Positions 35,383 through 45,344 of a stretch of DNA of 64,000 bases are shown one piece after another. The notes beneath the pieces were generated by a model. That model saw only the letters and a program-made list of their open reading frames with translations. It was not told the origin of the DNA and ran no database searches. Source of the stretch: Chitinophaga ginsengisegetis (lineage in GTDB: Bacteria; Bacteroidota; Bacteroidia; Chitinophagales; Chitinophagaceae); assembly GCF_900168065.1 (NCBI RefSeq), contig NZ_FUZZ01000005.1:1-64000 (forward strand), in the 5' to 3' direction. The position numbers and the translations under genes are program-made. The stretch's first letter is position 1. Each line of letters starts with the position of its first letter.

Positions 35383-36803
35383 GTAATATGAAGCATTATT
35401 TTATCCTGGTATTATGTATAGGTATGTCGTTGAAAATAGCGGCACAAAATAAAGAAGATGCCGAGAGAGCAAGACTCATCGCCGTTTCGCAGGCAGGCGC
35501 CTCGCCGCTGTACTTTAACCCGGCTGATAGCACGGTGCCATTAATAGCACCCGGCAACTTCGATAACCCGGCAGAATGCACGGTGCGTAACGGCGCGCCA
35601 CACTTCTTCAAAAAAGTTTCGTCAGGAAAGCCGGTCACCATCGGCTTCATAGGCGGAAGTATTACGCAGGGGAATCAATGCTACCGGCCACAGGCCACCC
35701 GTTATATCCAGTCGATGTACCCGTCTGTAACCATGAAAGGGATCAACGCCGGTGTTTCCGGAACAGGCACAGATCTGGGCGCCTGCCGCCTCAGGGATCA
35801 ATTACTGCAATATCACCCCGACCTGGTATTTGTGGAGTTTGCCGTGAACGGCGCCTATACTGATGGAATGGAAGGTATTGTGAGGCAGATACGCCAATAT
35901 GATCCTACCATCGATATCTGCCTGATCTATACTATCCATAACGGGCATATGAAAACTTACCTGGAAGGAAACGTCCCTGAAAACGTGCAGGGGCTCGAAA
36001 AAATAGCGGAGCATTATCAGCTGCCATCCATACATCTCGGTATGGAAATCGCCGTACTGGAGAAAGAAGGAAAGCTGGAGTGGAAGAGCGACAGCGCCAC
36101 TGTACCGGGTAAAATTGTTTTTTCCCACGATGGTATACACCCGGTAACAGCAGGCGGCAACCTGTATGCCGCAGCCATTGCACGAGGTATGAATAAGTTG
36201 AAACAACACACCGTTATATCTTCCGGCGCATTACCCGCACCGCTGATAGCAGACAACTGGGAAGACGCCGGTATGTATGCCCCGCAGGATATTGCCACAT
36301 TCAGCCCCGGCTGGAGCAGTGTTAACACCGCTAATTCACCCCAGAAACAATTCACCGGCTGGTTCCCTTATATCATGAAAGCAGATCAGCCAGGCGCTTC
36401 CTTTACGTTCAGATTCAAAGGCAGCATGTTTGGCTTTTTCGATATCGGCGGCCCTGAAATGGGGCAGGTGGAACTCATCATTGATGGTAAGCCTGCAACA
36501 CTGGCCGACGGCGGTGTTAAAGGCGCCCGCCAGCTAAAGGTGGTGCCCGCAACAGATCCCAATGGCAGCAATGTGATCAACCGGTTTAATAACTTCTGTA
36601 ACAACCGGTACCGCGGCCAGTACGAGTTCATCACACTTACGCCGGGCATTCATACCATCACCATCCGGGTATCTTCCGAAAAGGCAGATAAAATAAAGAT
36701 CCTGGGAGATAAACAACTGGAAGATATTACCAGGAACCCAGCTAAATACGATAAAACAGTGGTGTATATAGGGAAGATCCTTTTAAGAGGAAAGCCCCTG
36801 TAA
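35379..36803 (+). CDS. SGNH/GDSL-family hydrolase, probable carbohydrate esterase
   Basis: The 474-residue exported protein has a signal peptide to about residue 22 (CIGMSLKIAAQN). The SGNH domain at about 65-275 has block I GFIGGSITQG (nucleophile Ser94), VSGTGTDLG, block III FAVNGA and block V DGIHPV (Asp251, His254). A C-terminal beta domain at about 295-470 (PYIMKADQPGASFTFRFKGSMFGFFDI) may bind sugar. The likely job is removing acetyl or other ester groups from the glycan so that the glycosidases can act. It starts inside the stop of the preceding gene (ATGA) and is the last gene of the first transcript: the second operator pair begins 17 bp after its stop. Confidence 0.85.
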   Translation: MSNMKHYFILVLCIGMSLKIAAQNKEDAERARLIAVSQAGASPLYFNPADSTVPLIAPGNFDNPAECTVRNGAPHFFKKVSSGKPVTIGFIGGSITQGNQCYRPQATRYIQSMYPSVTMKGINAGVSGTGTDLGACRLRDQLLQYHPDLVFVEFAVNGAYTDGMEGIVRQIRQYDPTIDICLIYTIHNGHMKTYLEGNVPENVQGLEKIAEHYQLPSIHLGMEIAVLEKEGKLEWKSDSATVPGKIVFSHDGIHPVTAGGNLYAAAIARGMNKLKQHTVISSGALPAPLIADNWEDAGMYAPQDIATFSPGWSSVNTANSPQKQFTGWFPYIMKADQPGASFTFRFKGSMFGFFDIGGPEMGQVELIIDGKPATLADGGVKGARQLKVVPATDPNGSNVINRFNNFCNNRYRGQYEFITLTPGIHTITIRVSSEKADKIKILGDKQLEDITRNPAKYDKTVVYIGKILLRGKPL

Positions 36804-36819
36804 CAGCAGCAACTTTTTA

Positions 36820-36852
36820 TGGGAACATTCCCGTGAAATGGGAATGTTCCCA
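36820..36852. promoter_or_regulatory. LacI-type operator pair, copy 2
   Basis: TGGGAACATTCCCG (36820-36833) and TGGGAATGTTCCCA (36839-36852), start-to-start distance 19 bp, differ from copy 1 at one base within the sites. They lie 97 bp before the GH97 start. TATTTTG at 36871-36877 could be a -7 element just downstream. They mark a second, co-regulated promoter for the genes 36949-47621. Confidence 0.85.
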
Positions 36853-36948
36853 ACTTTTTTAGCCGCCCGATATTTTGAAGTTACGAAGCGCAGACTGTTA
36901 ATTTGAAGGATTAAAAACTGATACAGTATTATATTATTTCACGTTCAT

Positions 36949-38829
36949 ATGCGGTGCTTGTTAATCATAGCCTTATTATTGCCTGTTCGTATTGCAATGG
37001 CAACAGATACCTTGTTGCTGGAAAGTCCGCATAAAACATTGTGTGCAAAACTCTTTACAGAACAGGGCGCCCTCACATACCAGCTACAGGCGGGCAAACA
37101 ATGGGTGATCCTGCCATCGCGGATGGGCATTAGAGTAAATAATAAAACCAGTGGCGCCCATGTACAGCAGATATCCATCTCCCGAAGGGAGATCATCCGG
37201 GAAACTAATCCTACCCGGTTAAATGCGGCGGCAGCTATACAGGAGGGCATCGCTTACACCATCAGCATAAAAGAAAATAATAGCAGCTATACCATAGCAT
37301 GCAGGATGTTTGATAACGGCTGCGCTTTTCGTTATATAATAGATGGAACGGAAGATAAGCATGTGCAGGAAGAGTTTACTTCTTTTACGGTACCTGCTTC
37401 ATCCGGCGTATGGTATTTTGAACGCAACAATAGCTGGAAACTCCAATCCTATGCAGGGTTGTGGCAGCATACTTCTATCAGCCAGTTATCCACCATTTCA
37501 GAGCAAGGGCCTATACAAGGTAAACCGCTGGTGATTGAACTGCCGCAAAAAAAGTATGCGGTGATTACGGAAGCAGCTTTGTATAACTATAGCGGCATGC
37601 GGCTCAAAGCATCCGCCAATGGTGGTTTGCACGTGAATTTTACCGAAGGGGATACCGGCTTTGTGGTGAAAGGAAAATTAGTTACCCCATGGCGCACCAT
37701 CCTGTATGCAGATAACCTCAACACACTGGTAAATAACCACGTGATTGAAAATCTTAATCCACGCCCCGACAGCCGCTTGTTTGCCGATATCACTTACATA
37801 AAGCCCGGTAAAAGCGTATGGAGCTGGATTACAAGAGATGAACACTATATGGAGCCCGCAGAAGAAACGCGGTTTATCGACGCCGCTGCCACTCTCGGTT
37901 TTGAATATACCCTGCTGGATGAAGGCTGGGAAACCAAATGGCCCCGCAAATGGGAACAGCTGAAAACGCTGTGCCAGGATGCAGCAAAGAAGGGAGTACA
38001 TATATGGGTATGGAAAAATTCTAAGGAGATAAGAGACTCCGCGCAGCGGGATACTTTCCTCGACAGCGTAGCGCTGGCGGGCGCAGTAGGCATTAAAACC
38101 GACTTTATGAACAGCGAGGCCCAGCCGCTGATAGCGTTTGAAGAAGGGCTGTTAAAAGCAACTGCCGCCAGGAAACTGATGGTCAACTTCCACGGTTGCC
38201 AGGCGCCTACCGGTGAAAGCAAAACCTATCCCAACGAAATGACGCGCGAAGGTATCCGCGGTATGGAACTGAATATCATGAAAGAACCTATTCCCGCGTG
38301 GCATAACGCTGCATTGCCTTTCACCCGCTTTCTCTGCGGACATGGCGATTATACGCCCGGCTTTTTCAGCAACAGGGGACCCACCACGAATACGCATCAA
38401 CTGGCACTGCTGTACATTTTTAATTCACCGTTTCAATGCATCGCGGAAAACCCGGTTACGCTGTTGAATAATGATACTTACAAACCCATTCTTCCCCTGC
38501 TGAAAACATTGCCGGTAACCTGGGATGAAACCATTGTGCTGTCCGGCAGCAATATCGGCAGGATGGCGGCTTTTGCCCGGCGGAAGGGACACGACTGGTA
38601 TGTAGCCGTGATCAATGGAACAGACAGTGCAGCCTCCTTTATCCTGCAACCCTCTTTTCTTGATAAAAAAACAAAATATACAGCAACACTGATCACGGAT
38701 ACGCCTGATGGAAACGCCTTTGTATCAGCATCTCCAAAGATCAGTGCAAAGTATTACGGGAAAATAATTATCCCCGCAACAGGTGGTTTGGTTTTAAAGT
38801 TAGCGGCACATAACAATGAGAGTAATTAA
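36949..38829 (+). CDS. Glycoside hydrolase family 97 protein, probable retaining alpha-glycosidase
   Basis: The 626-residue exported protein has a signal peptide to about residue 18 (LLPVRIAMA). It has the GH97 order: N-terminal beta-sandwich (ALTYQLQAGKQWVILPSRMGIRV), a catalytic (beta/alpha)8 barrel from about 280 (KSVWSWITRDEHYMEPAEE; FEYTLLDEGWE; GVHIWVWKNSKE; GIKTDFMNSE; LMVNFHGCQAPTGE) and a C-terminal beta domain. In GIKTDFM the Asp385 position corresponds to the nucleophile of retaining GH97 alpha-galactosidase-type members; inverting SusB-type members lack it. The substrate is probably an alpha-linked terminal sugar. It is first in the second transcript and overlaps the next gene by 14 bp. 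Confidence 0.9.
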   Translation: MRCLLIIALLLPVRIAMATDTLLLESPHKTLCAKLFTEQGALTYQLQAGKQWVILPSRMGIRVNNKTSGAHVQQISISRREIIRETNPTRLNAAAAIQEGIAYTISIKENNSSYTIACRMFDNGCAFRYIIDGTEDKHVQEEFTSFTVPASSGVWYFERNNSWKLQSYAGLWQHTSISQLSTISEQGPIQGKPLVIELPQKKYAVITEAALYNYSGMRLKASANGGLHVNFTEGDTGFVVKGKLVTPWRTILYADNLNTLVNNHVIENLNPRPDSRLFADITYIKPGKSVWSWITRDEHYMEPAEETRFIDAAATLGFEYTLLDEGWETKWPRKWEQLKTLCQDAAKKGVHIWVWKNSKEIRDSAQRDTFLDSVALAGAVGIKTDFMNSEAQPLIAFEEGLLKATAARKLMVNFHGCQAPTGESKTYPNEMTREGIRGMELNIMKEPIPAWHNAALPFTRFLCGHGDYTPGFFSNRGPTTNTHQLALLYIFNSPFQCIAENPVTLLNNDTYKPILPLLKTLPVTWDETIVLSGSNIGRMAAFARRKGHDWYVAVINGTDSAASFILQPSFLDKKTKYTATLITDTPDGNAFVSASPKISAKYYGKIIIPATGGLVLKLAAHNNESN

Positions 38830-41656
38830 AAGAATATATCGCAATATCGGGTTGTTGTGTATCACTGCTGCCACAGTGAATGCACAACAACAGGTAGCTG
38901 TAAATCAGCGGGATATTGTTATCAATGCCGCGGGCCGCCAATACGTATTTACTCCATCGTTTGTGGTGTTGTATAACGCCACAGATCCAGGCATGGCGCT
39001 GAAACCCGCCGGGATTAAAAAAGTAGAATACAATGTGCTTACCTGGAAAGTAGCCGATAGCACGAAGGCCGACTTTAAGCAGAAGAAAATAAATGCTTCC
39101 GTAGCCGGTGATGGCTTCGACGACAGGATACTGCGCAGCAAAGGAGAATACAGGACCGCGAATATATTTAACGCCGGAGAAAGAACAGAAATCGTGGCCA
39201 ATAGTATTGAACAAAAGAAAGACACCGTTTTCTTTCGTTTTCCATCTTCTCCAAAATTCCGGTTATCGGCGTATGTTATTATCTCCGCCAAACCTTACCC
39301 GGTGTTACGGTACAGCTTCCAACCCTTACAGGACGGCTATTACAGCGTTGGTTATACCGGCGCGCCGGCATCTGCAAAAGATAAAGTCACTGCCATATGG
39401 CAACCACTGATCTGGCAGGAAAAACGGATCCCGGATGCCGCCTATCTTACGCCGGCATTTATGGCCACTTTGCCTACTACGATGGTATACGACGGCGCCG
39501 CTACCATAGGCGTGCTGGCTGCTCCGGAGTACCTTCCTTTTCAGCCGCTGCCTGTATTGGCCAACAGCCAGTTTGGTATTGCACTGCTCAATAAACAGCA
39601 ACAACTGCAACCACAGGTATACGCGCCCATACCGGGAGGCTACGGCTCCCGCATGAACGCCGGGCAAACATTCCGTTTCGGACTTCAACTGGTAGCGGAA
39701 CCGCTCGCCATTAACAATACCTATGAACGCATTGCGGAAAAAGTATTTGGCTTCCGCGACTACCGGCATAATGATATCTCTTCGCTCAACACTACGCTGG
39801 ATAATATGGTGGATTACGCCATGACTGATTACGCCTGGTTTATCGACAGTCTCAAAGGCTGCGCTTACTCAACAGACGTACCCGGCGCGGTTAAAAATGT
39901 TTCCAGTCTTAACCCACTGGAACTGGCGCTGGTAAGGGATGATACAGCGATGTTTGAGAAAAGGGCATACCCGTTAATGGAGTTTATGCTCTCAAGAGAG
40001 AAGTTCCTTTTCAGCCTGGACAGCACCCAGAAGATCCAAAGCCCTTCCCGCAGGTTAAAAGGACCGGTAGCGCCACTGTCGGAGCTGGCGGCCCTCTACG
40101 AGCTGTCAGGAGGTACCAATGATTTTTACCTGCAAATGATGCAGCGGGAGTATAACACCGATCGTGTGCGCAACCTGGATGTAAAAGAAAAAGGCAATAA
40201 CTGGATTAACGCGATGCACCTGTACCGCGCCACCGGCGACAAAAAATACCTGGATGCCGCGGTAGCCAAAGCAAAGCAATACCTGCAACAACGGGTGAAC
40301 CAGCCACAAACCGCTTTTGATGATCCATTCTCCGGCAGCTTCTTTTTCTGGCCCACTTATACAAACAGGTGGATAGAGCTGCTGCAACTCTATGAACTTA
40401 CCGGCGATAAACCTTTCCTCGACGCAGCGGTGCAGGGAGCCCGCAATTATACAATGTTCACCTGGATGTGCCCAGCCATTCCCGATAGCCTGATCACTGT
40501 AAACAAAGGCGGCAAGGCGCCCATGTACTGGTACCTGCAATCCAAAGGACATCAGCCAATGTACTACCCGGAAGAGCATGCGCCGGCATGGCGACTTTCA
40601 GAAACCGGTCTTACCCCGGAATCATCCGGTACCGCCACCGGTCACCGTGCTATTTTTATGGCTAACTATGCCCCGTGGATGTTGCGCCTGGGATATTATG
40701 CGAAAGACAGCTTTCTCCTGAATGTAGCTAAAGCAGCCGTGATAGGCCGGTACAGGAGCTTTCCTGGATATCATATCAATACAGCGCGTACTACTGCCTA
40801 TGAAAAAACAGATTTCCCGCTGCATAAACACAAAGACCAGAGCGTAAACTCTTTCCATTATAATCATATCCTGCCTATGGCTTCCATGCTGCTCGACTAC
40901 CTCGTAACGGACACCTATATACGTAGCAAAGGAAGTATTCATTTCCCTGCTGCCTATATCGAAGGGTATGCCTACCTGCAAAGTAATATGTATGGTATGC
41001 AGAAAGGTGCTTTTTACCAGGATAAGAACGTGCAGCTATGGATGCCTGCAAGATTGCTGCGCATCAGCAACACTGAGCTGAATTACATCGCTGCGAGGAA
41101 GGATGATAAACTGCTGCTGGCTTTTACAAATCAATCGGCGCAACCCGTTACGGCTACTGTTACGGTTAATCCCGCACTGGTGAAGCTGGCGGCCGGAAGT
41201 AAAGTGGCGTCATACACCGGCGGAGAGCCGCCAACGGGCAAAGACAGCACTATTGTTGTTACCGTACCGGCTAATGGAATAACGGCCGTGGCGATTACGG
41301 GTGTAGTATATCGCAGTAATGGGTTTCAACAACAGGTACTATCAGGTGTTAACAATCACAGTCCTGACTACGCCAAACTTAACACCGGCAACGCACATGC
41401 GCTGCTGTTTAAGTTCGGCAGTTATGGCAGGCGCCTGTATATATACCTGGAAGACGATGATACAAAACTGAAAAGCGTCTCCCTGTATTATACAAACAAT
41501 ACCGGGAAAGAAACAAAGATCACTGATACGATATACCCGTTTGAGTTTACCGTACCATTAACGGAACAGCAGCCGGTGGAATTTCGTTTGTCCGTAACCG
41601 GTATAGACGGAAAAGCAGAAGAAAGTAAAACAATAATGTTGGGAGATAAAAAATAA
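38816..41656 (+). CDS. Large secreted protein, paralogue C of the unnamed family
   Basis: The 946-residue protein has a signal peptide to about residue 23 (CITAATVNAQQQ). An N-terminal beta-rich part at about 25-310 is followed by paired helices (HLYRATGDKKYLDAAVAKAKQYL; LLQLYELTGDKPFLDAAVQGARNY), which are strong six-hairpin-type repeats, then the shared block from about 591 (ETGLTPESSG, HRAIFMANYAPWMLRLGYY, AVIGRYRSFPGYH, NHILPMASMLLDYLVTDTYIRSKGSIHFP, MYGMQKGAFYQDKNVQLWM). A C-terminal beta region ends the protein. It belongs to the second transcript, so each of the two transcripts carries at least one member. I cannot assign a CAZy family; enzymatic function is inferred. Confidence 0.7.
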   Translation: MRVIKRIYRNIGLLCITAATVNAQQQVAVNQRDIVINAAGRQYVFTPSFVVLYNATDPGMALKPAGIKKVEYNVLTWKVADSTKADFKQKKINASVAGDGFDDRILRSKGEYRTANIFNAGERTEIVANSIEQKKDTVFFRFPSSPKFRLSAYVIISAKPYPVLRYSFQPLQDGYYSVGYTGAPASAKDKVTAIWQPLIWQEKRIPDAAYLTPAFMATLPTTMVYDGAATIGVLAAPEYLPFQPLPVLANSQFGIALLNKQQQLQPQVYAPIPGGYGSRMNAGQTFRFGLQLVAEPLAINNTYERIAEKVFGFRDYRHNDISSLNTTLDNMVDYAMTDYAWFIDSLKGCAYSTDVPGAVKNVSSLNPLELALVRDDTAMFEKRAYPLMEFMLSREKFLFSLDSTQKIQSPSRRLKGPVAPLSELAALYELSGGTNDFYLQMMQREYNTDRVRNLDVKEKGNNWINAMHLYRATGDKKYLDAAVAKAKQYLQQRVNQPQTAFDDPFSGSFFFWPTYTNRWIELLQLYELTGDKPFLDAAVQGARNYTMFTWMCPAIPDSLITVNKGGKAPMYWYLQSKGHQPMYYPEEHAPAWRLSETGLTPESSGTATGHRAIFMANYAPWMLRLGYYAKDSFLLNVAKAAVIGRYRSFPGYHINTARTTAYEKTDFPLHKHKDQSVNSFHYNHILPMASMLLDYLVTDTYIRSKGSIHFPAAYIEGYAYLQSNMYGMQKGAFYQDKNVQLWMPARLLRISNTELNYIAARKDDKLLLAFTNQSAQPVTATVTVNPALVKLAAGSKVASYTGGEPPTGKDSTIVVTVPANGITAVAITGVVYRSNGFQQQVLSGVNNHSPDYAKLNTGNAHALLFKFGSYGRRLYIYLEDDDTKLKSVSLYYTNNTGKETKITDTIYPFEFTVPLTEQQPVEFRLSVTGIDGKAEESKTIMLGDKK

Positions 41657-41664
41657 CATGCCCT

Positions 41665-43350
41665 ATGTACAATTCGCAGATACATAAATTTCTCAGGACA
41701 ACAGCAGCCATCGTGCTGACTGCCTGTATCCATGTGTCCGCGCAATCCATACATGTAAAGGATTTTCAAGCTATCCCCAACGACGGACAGGATGATGCCA
41801 AAGGTATACAGGACGCATTGAATTATGCAAAAGCAAATCATATCGCTACCATACTTTTCGACAGTGGCCGCTATGATCTGCTGCAGGTAAGTGCGGCCGG
41901 GCTGAATGCTTATACGGGTCTTACATCATATGCCGGGCTGCACCTGCAGGGCGCCGTGAGTGCGGATCATACGCCTGCCACATGGCTGGTGAAAAAGAAT
42001 CCGCAGCAGAATAATACGGTACTACCTCCGCACATGCGTTTTGATCAGTGCAGTAACCTGGTGATGGAAAACCTGGTGTTCGATAATGATCCGCAGTATG
42101 CCACCGCCGGAACGGTGGTAGAGAAAGATTCATCGCATGTAGTAGTGGAAGTATTCGACGGATTGCCGGCCGTTAATGGCATGGGTTGTTATACCGCCAA
42201 TATATGGGACAGCGCTACGCGTATGCTGAAACAGTTGCCCAGTCTTACTTTCGTTGATGATGTAGCCACGCAGCAACTTTACTGGCAACTGGAAACGCTG
42301 GGACAAAAGAATTATATGCGGATGAATAACGCCCGCTTTGCAGCGCGCCTTACTGTGGGAGATGTAGTCTCCTGGCACTTCGGCGGAGAAACCATGTTCC
42401 AGGTGGCGATAAATAACTGCAATGATCTTGTTCTTAGAAATATCTCGATGGTAAACATTGCAGGATTCGGCATCCATACTTATGCCTGCAAAAATATTAC
42501 TGCGCAACAAATCGTATTCAAAGCCACCGGCCGGCAGCTGGCCGTGGGTCCGCGTGACGCCTGGAAGATAAACAGCTGCAATGGCCTGGTGGCAATAGAT
42601 AGCATGTATGTGGAAGGTGTTCGCTGGGACGGGCAAAATGTACATAGTTCCTTCTTCCAGGTGAAGGAAAAGCTTGCCTATAATAAAATGCGGGTATGGA
42701 AAAGATATACCGGTATAACCCCTTTTTTAAACGACAGCATCGGACTCTGGAATGGAAATAATGTAGTAAATAAAATGCCCGTCGCCTGGCAGCCGGAACC
42801 CGCGGGTGATGGCGGGATTTATGGTGTTATCACCCTGCAGGATTCCCTGCCTGGTTTTGTACAGGCCGGAACACTCATCACGGTATACGACTGGGATATT
42901 GATGAATACAGGTTGTCGCATACAGCCTTCAGGAACATTGCCGGATGCGCAGGCGTCATCAAATGCACCAAAGCCAGGCTGCAGCAGGTTTCCTATGATC
43001 ACATCATGTATCCCGCGCTGGTGCTGGGCACGGAAATTACCACGCATAATGAAGCCACTTTCCCGCAGGATGTGATGATCCGGGAGTGCAGCTTCAATGC
43101 CAGCGGATGGGTGCCGCGCATAAGTAAAGCCGGGCTGGTAGGGATTGGCAACAGCGGTACGGAAGCAATGGCGATAGGCACCATACAGTTTGATCACTGC
43201 ACCTTTTCCAACGCGCCCGTGGGTATTGACGCCAGTGGTATTAAACTGCTGAAGATTACCAATAATCATTTCATCTCGGTAAATCAATCTTTTAAAGTAA
43301 ACAATAGTAACACCGGCCAGGTGATCTTTGAAAATAATACTGAAAAATGA
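41665..43350 (+). CDS. Secreted right-handed beta-helix protein (pectate-lyase superfamily, PF12708-like)
   Basis: The 561-residue exported protein has a signal peptide to about residue 28 (VLTACIHVSAQS). It opens with the pectate-lyase-superfamily entry motif IHVKDFQAIPNDGQDDAKGIQDALNYAKANHIATILFDSGRYDL and then shows repeating short beta turns (NCNDLVLRNISMVNIAGFGIHTYACKNITAQQIVF; LLKITNNHFISVNQSFKVNNSNTGQVIFENN) that build a beta-helix. Members include polygalacturonase-like hydrolases, lyases and non-enzymatic helices; no clear catalytic Asp-Asp or Lys-Arg set stands out, so the exact reaction is open. It overlaps the GH2 gene by ATGA. Confidence 0.8.
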   Translation: MYNSQIHKFLRTTAAIVLTACIHVSAQSIHVKDFQAIPNDGQDDAKGIQDALNYAKANHIATILFDSGRYDLLQVSAAGLNAYTGLTSYAGLHLQGAVSADHTPATWLVKKNPQQNNTVLPPHMRFDQCSNLVMENLVFDNDPQYATAGTVVEKDSSHVVVEVFDGLPAVNGMGCYTANIWDSATRMLKQLPSLTFVDDVATQQLYWQLETLGQKNYMRMNNARFAARLTVGDVVSWHFGGETMFQVAINNCNDLVLRNISMVNIAGFGIHTYACKNITAQQIVFKATGRQLAVGPRDAWKINSCNGLVAIDSMYVEGVRWDGQNVHSSFFQVKEKLAYNKMRVWKRYTGITPFLNDSIGLWNGNNVVNKMPVAWQPEPAGDGGIYGVITLQDSLPGFVQAGTLITVYDWDIDEYRLSHTAFRNIAGCAGVIKCTKARLQQVSYDHIMYPALVLGTEITTHNEATFPQDVMIRECSFNASGWVPRISKAGLVGIGNSGTEAMAIGTIQFDHCTFSNAPVGIDASGIKLLKITNNHFISVNQSFKVNNSNTGQVIFENNTEK

Positions 43351-45311
43351 AGATGAAAAATATACTGCTCCTGTTATTATTATGTCCTTTCCTTGCAATA
43401 GCGCAGGGGACTTCAAAGGCGCCGCTCAACGGCGTATGGACGTTTGCGTTAGATCCGCTTAACAGGGGAGTACCCGATAAATGGTATGCTACAGATTTTG
43501 CTTCCACGGGCTTTGATAAGGTACAGGTGCCGCATAGCTTTTCGGTAGATAAGCGTTACTTTTTTTATACAGGAACAGCGTGGTATTTTAAAAAATTCAA
43601 TGCACCTGTTGTGCAGAAAGGGGAACGTACTTTCCTGCGATTTGATGCGGTGTTCTATAAAGCAAAGATCTGGCTGAACGGGCAGGTTGCCGGTGAACAC
43701 GAGGGTGGCTATACGCCTTTTGAAATAGAAGTAACGCAGTTGCTCAAAGATAAAAATACGCTTGCCGTATCGGTAAGCAATGCCTGGGACACTACCACCA
43801 TTCCCGGCGCAAAAGCCAGCGATGCCAAAGATGCGCCTAACGTGGCGCAACTCTATGCCTGGATGAATTACGGCGGTATTACCAGGCCGGTGCATGTTGT
43901 TACGCGTCCCGCTGCTTTTTTACAAAACATAAAAGTAGTAGCCGAACCGGATCTGAAGAAGGGAACTGCGCGTATACAGGTAATCACTTTGCTGAAAGAC
44001 TACCAGTCGCCCGATGTACAAGTGAACATCTATCAGTCGGGTATCAAAAATAATATCCGCTTTAAACAAACATCCGCCAATGCTTCGCAGGTAGCGCTGG
44101 AGGGCGTGCTGCCGGCTGCAAAATTATGGAGCCAGGATGCGCCGGATCTTTATGAAGCCGAGGTGATTGCCGGTGCTGATACGATGAGGAAAACATTTGG
44201 TATCCGCCGGCTGGAAATTAAAGGCACGCAACTGTTGCTGAATGGTGAGCCTATCCGTATGGGCGGCTGTAACCGGCCACTGGACTATCCCGGGTACGGT
44301 TCCCTTGATCCGGATGAGGTGTTGGAAAAAGATCTCAACCTTATCAAAAGTGGCAGCATGGAATTGTCCAGGATCAGCCACTACCCGGTATCTGAAAGTA
44401 TGCTTGATTGGGCGGATAAGCATGGCTTGCTCATCATCACCGAAGCTGGTAACTGGCAAATGACGCCCCGCCAGATGGCTGATCCGCTGATGCGGGCAAA
44501 GTATCAGTCGCAGCTAAAGGAAATGGTGGAACGCGACTGGAATCACCCCAGCATCATCGCCTACAGCCTGGGAAATGAATTCCAGTCGCAAACACCGGAG
44601 GGCATTTCCTGGGTAAAGGATATGGGCGTATTTGTAAAATCACTGGATGCGGGTCGCCTTGTAACCTTTGCCAGCTTTAATGTTTGGCGTGATTATGTAA
44701 AGCGCCCCGAAGATGAAGCTTCGCTGTATGTGGATTTTATCAGCACCAATATTTATGGCAACGATCAGCTGGCGCATCTCCGGCATATTCATGAAATATA
44801 TCCCAACAAACCTGTTTACATCAGCGAGTTTGGTATGCGGCTGCCACAAAAAGGGAAAGAAGAAGACCGCATCGCCTATTTCAAAAGAGCGATGCAGGTG
44901 TTCCGCCAGTGCGATTATCTTATTGGCGCCTCCGTATGGACGTTTAATGACTACATGAGCCGGTATCCCGGAACAGACGCAAACGGTTACCGCGCATGGG
45001 GACTGGTGGCGCCCGACAGGACCCTGCGTTCTGTGTATGCTGTATGGCAGGAGGAATTTTCTCCCGCTATTATTGAACTGGTAAGAATAAATGAAGATAA
45101 AGCCATTGTTAAAATCACAGCCCGTGCTGACTTTCCTTCTTATGTATTACGCAATTACCTGCTCAGGTATGGGAACAATTCGCTGGAGTTGCATACACTG
45201 AAGCCCGGCGAAAGCCAGGAGGTAACTATACCCGTTACCGGTAAAACGCTCACGGTATCATTGGTGAAACCCGGTGGCTTTGTAGTAGTAACAAAAAATA
45301 TAAAGGAATAG
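43347..45311 (+). CDS. Glycoside hydrolase family 2 protein (beta-galactosidase/beta-glucuronidase type)
   Basis: The 654-residue exported protein has a signal peptide to about residue 21 (LLLCPFLAIAQG). The GH2 layout is complete: sugar-binding jelly roll at about 25-195 (GVWTFALDPLNRGVPDKWY; AVFYKAKIWLNGQVAGEHEGGYTPFEIEVT), immunoglobulin-like domain to about 290, then the TIM barrel with the acid/base in YSLGNEF (Glu411) and the nucleophile in YISEFGM (Glu494). It cleaves a beta-linked galactoside, glucuronide or mannoside; which one cannot be decided here. It starts within the stop of the beta-helix gene (ATGA; alternative ATG at 43353), so the two are coupled. Confidence 0.92.
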   Translation: MKMKNILLLLLLCPFLAIAQGTSKAPLNGVWTFALDPLNRGVPDKWYATDFASTGFDKVQVPHSFSVDKRYFFYTGTAWYFKKFNAPVVQKGERTFLRFDAVFYKAKIWLNGQVAGEHEGGYTPFEIEVTQLLKDKNTLAVSVSNAWDTTTIPGAKASDAKDAPNVAQLYAWMNYGGITRPVHVVTRPAAFLQNIKVVAEPDLKKGTARIQVITLLKDYQSPDVQVNIYQSGIKNNIRFKQTSANASQVALEGVLPAAKLWSQDAPDLYEAEVIAGADTMRKTFGIRRLEIKGTQLLLNGEPIRMGGCNRPLDYPGYGSLDPDEVLEKDLNLIKSGSMELSRISHYPVSESMLDWADKHGLLIITEAGNWQMTPRQMADPLMRAKYQSQLKEMVERDWNHPSIIAYSLGNEFQSQTPEGISWVKDMGVFVKSLDAGRLVTFASFNVWRDYVKRPEDEASLYVDFISTNIYGNDQLAHLRHIHEIYPNKPVYISEFGMRLPQKGKEEDRIAYFKRAMQVFRQCDYLIGASVWTFNDYMSRYPGTDANGYRAWGLVAPDRTLRSVYAVWQEEFSPAIIELVRINEDKAIVKITARADFPSYVLRNYLLRYGNNSLELHTLKPGESQEVTIPVTGKTLTVSLVKPGGFVVVTKNIKE

Positions 45312-45344
45312 CACACGAATCGCTAAAATTATAACCGTACAATC

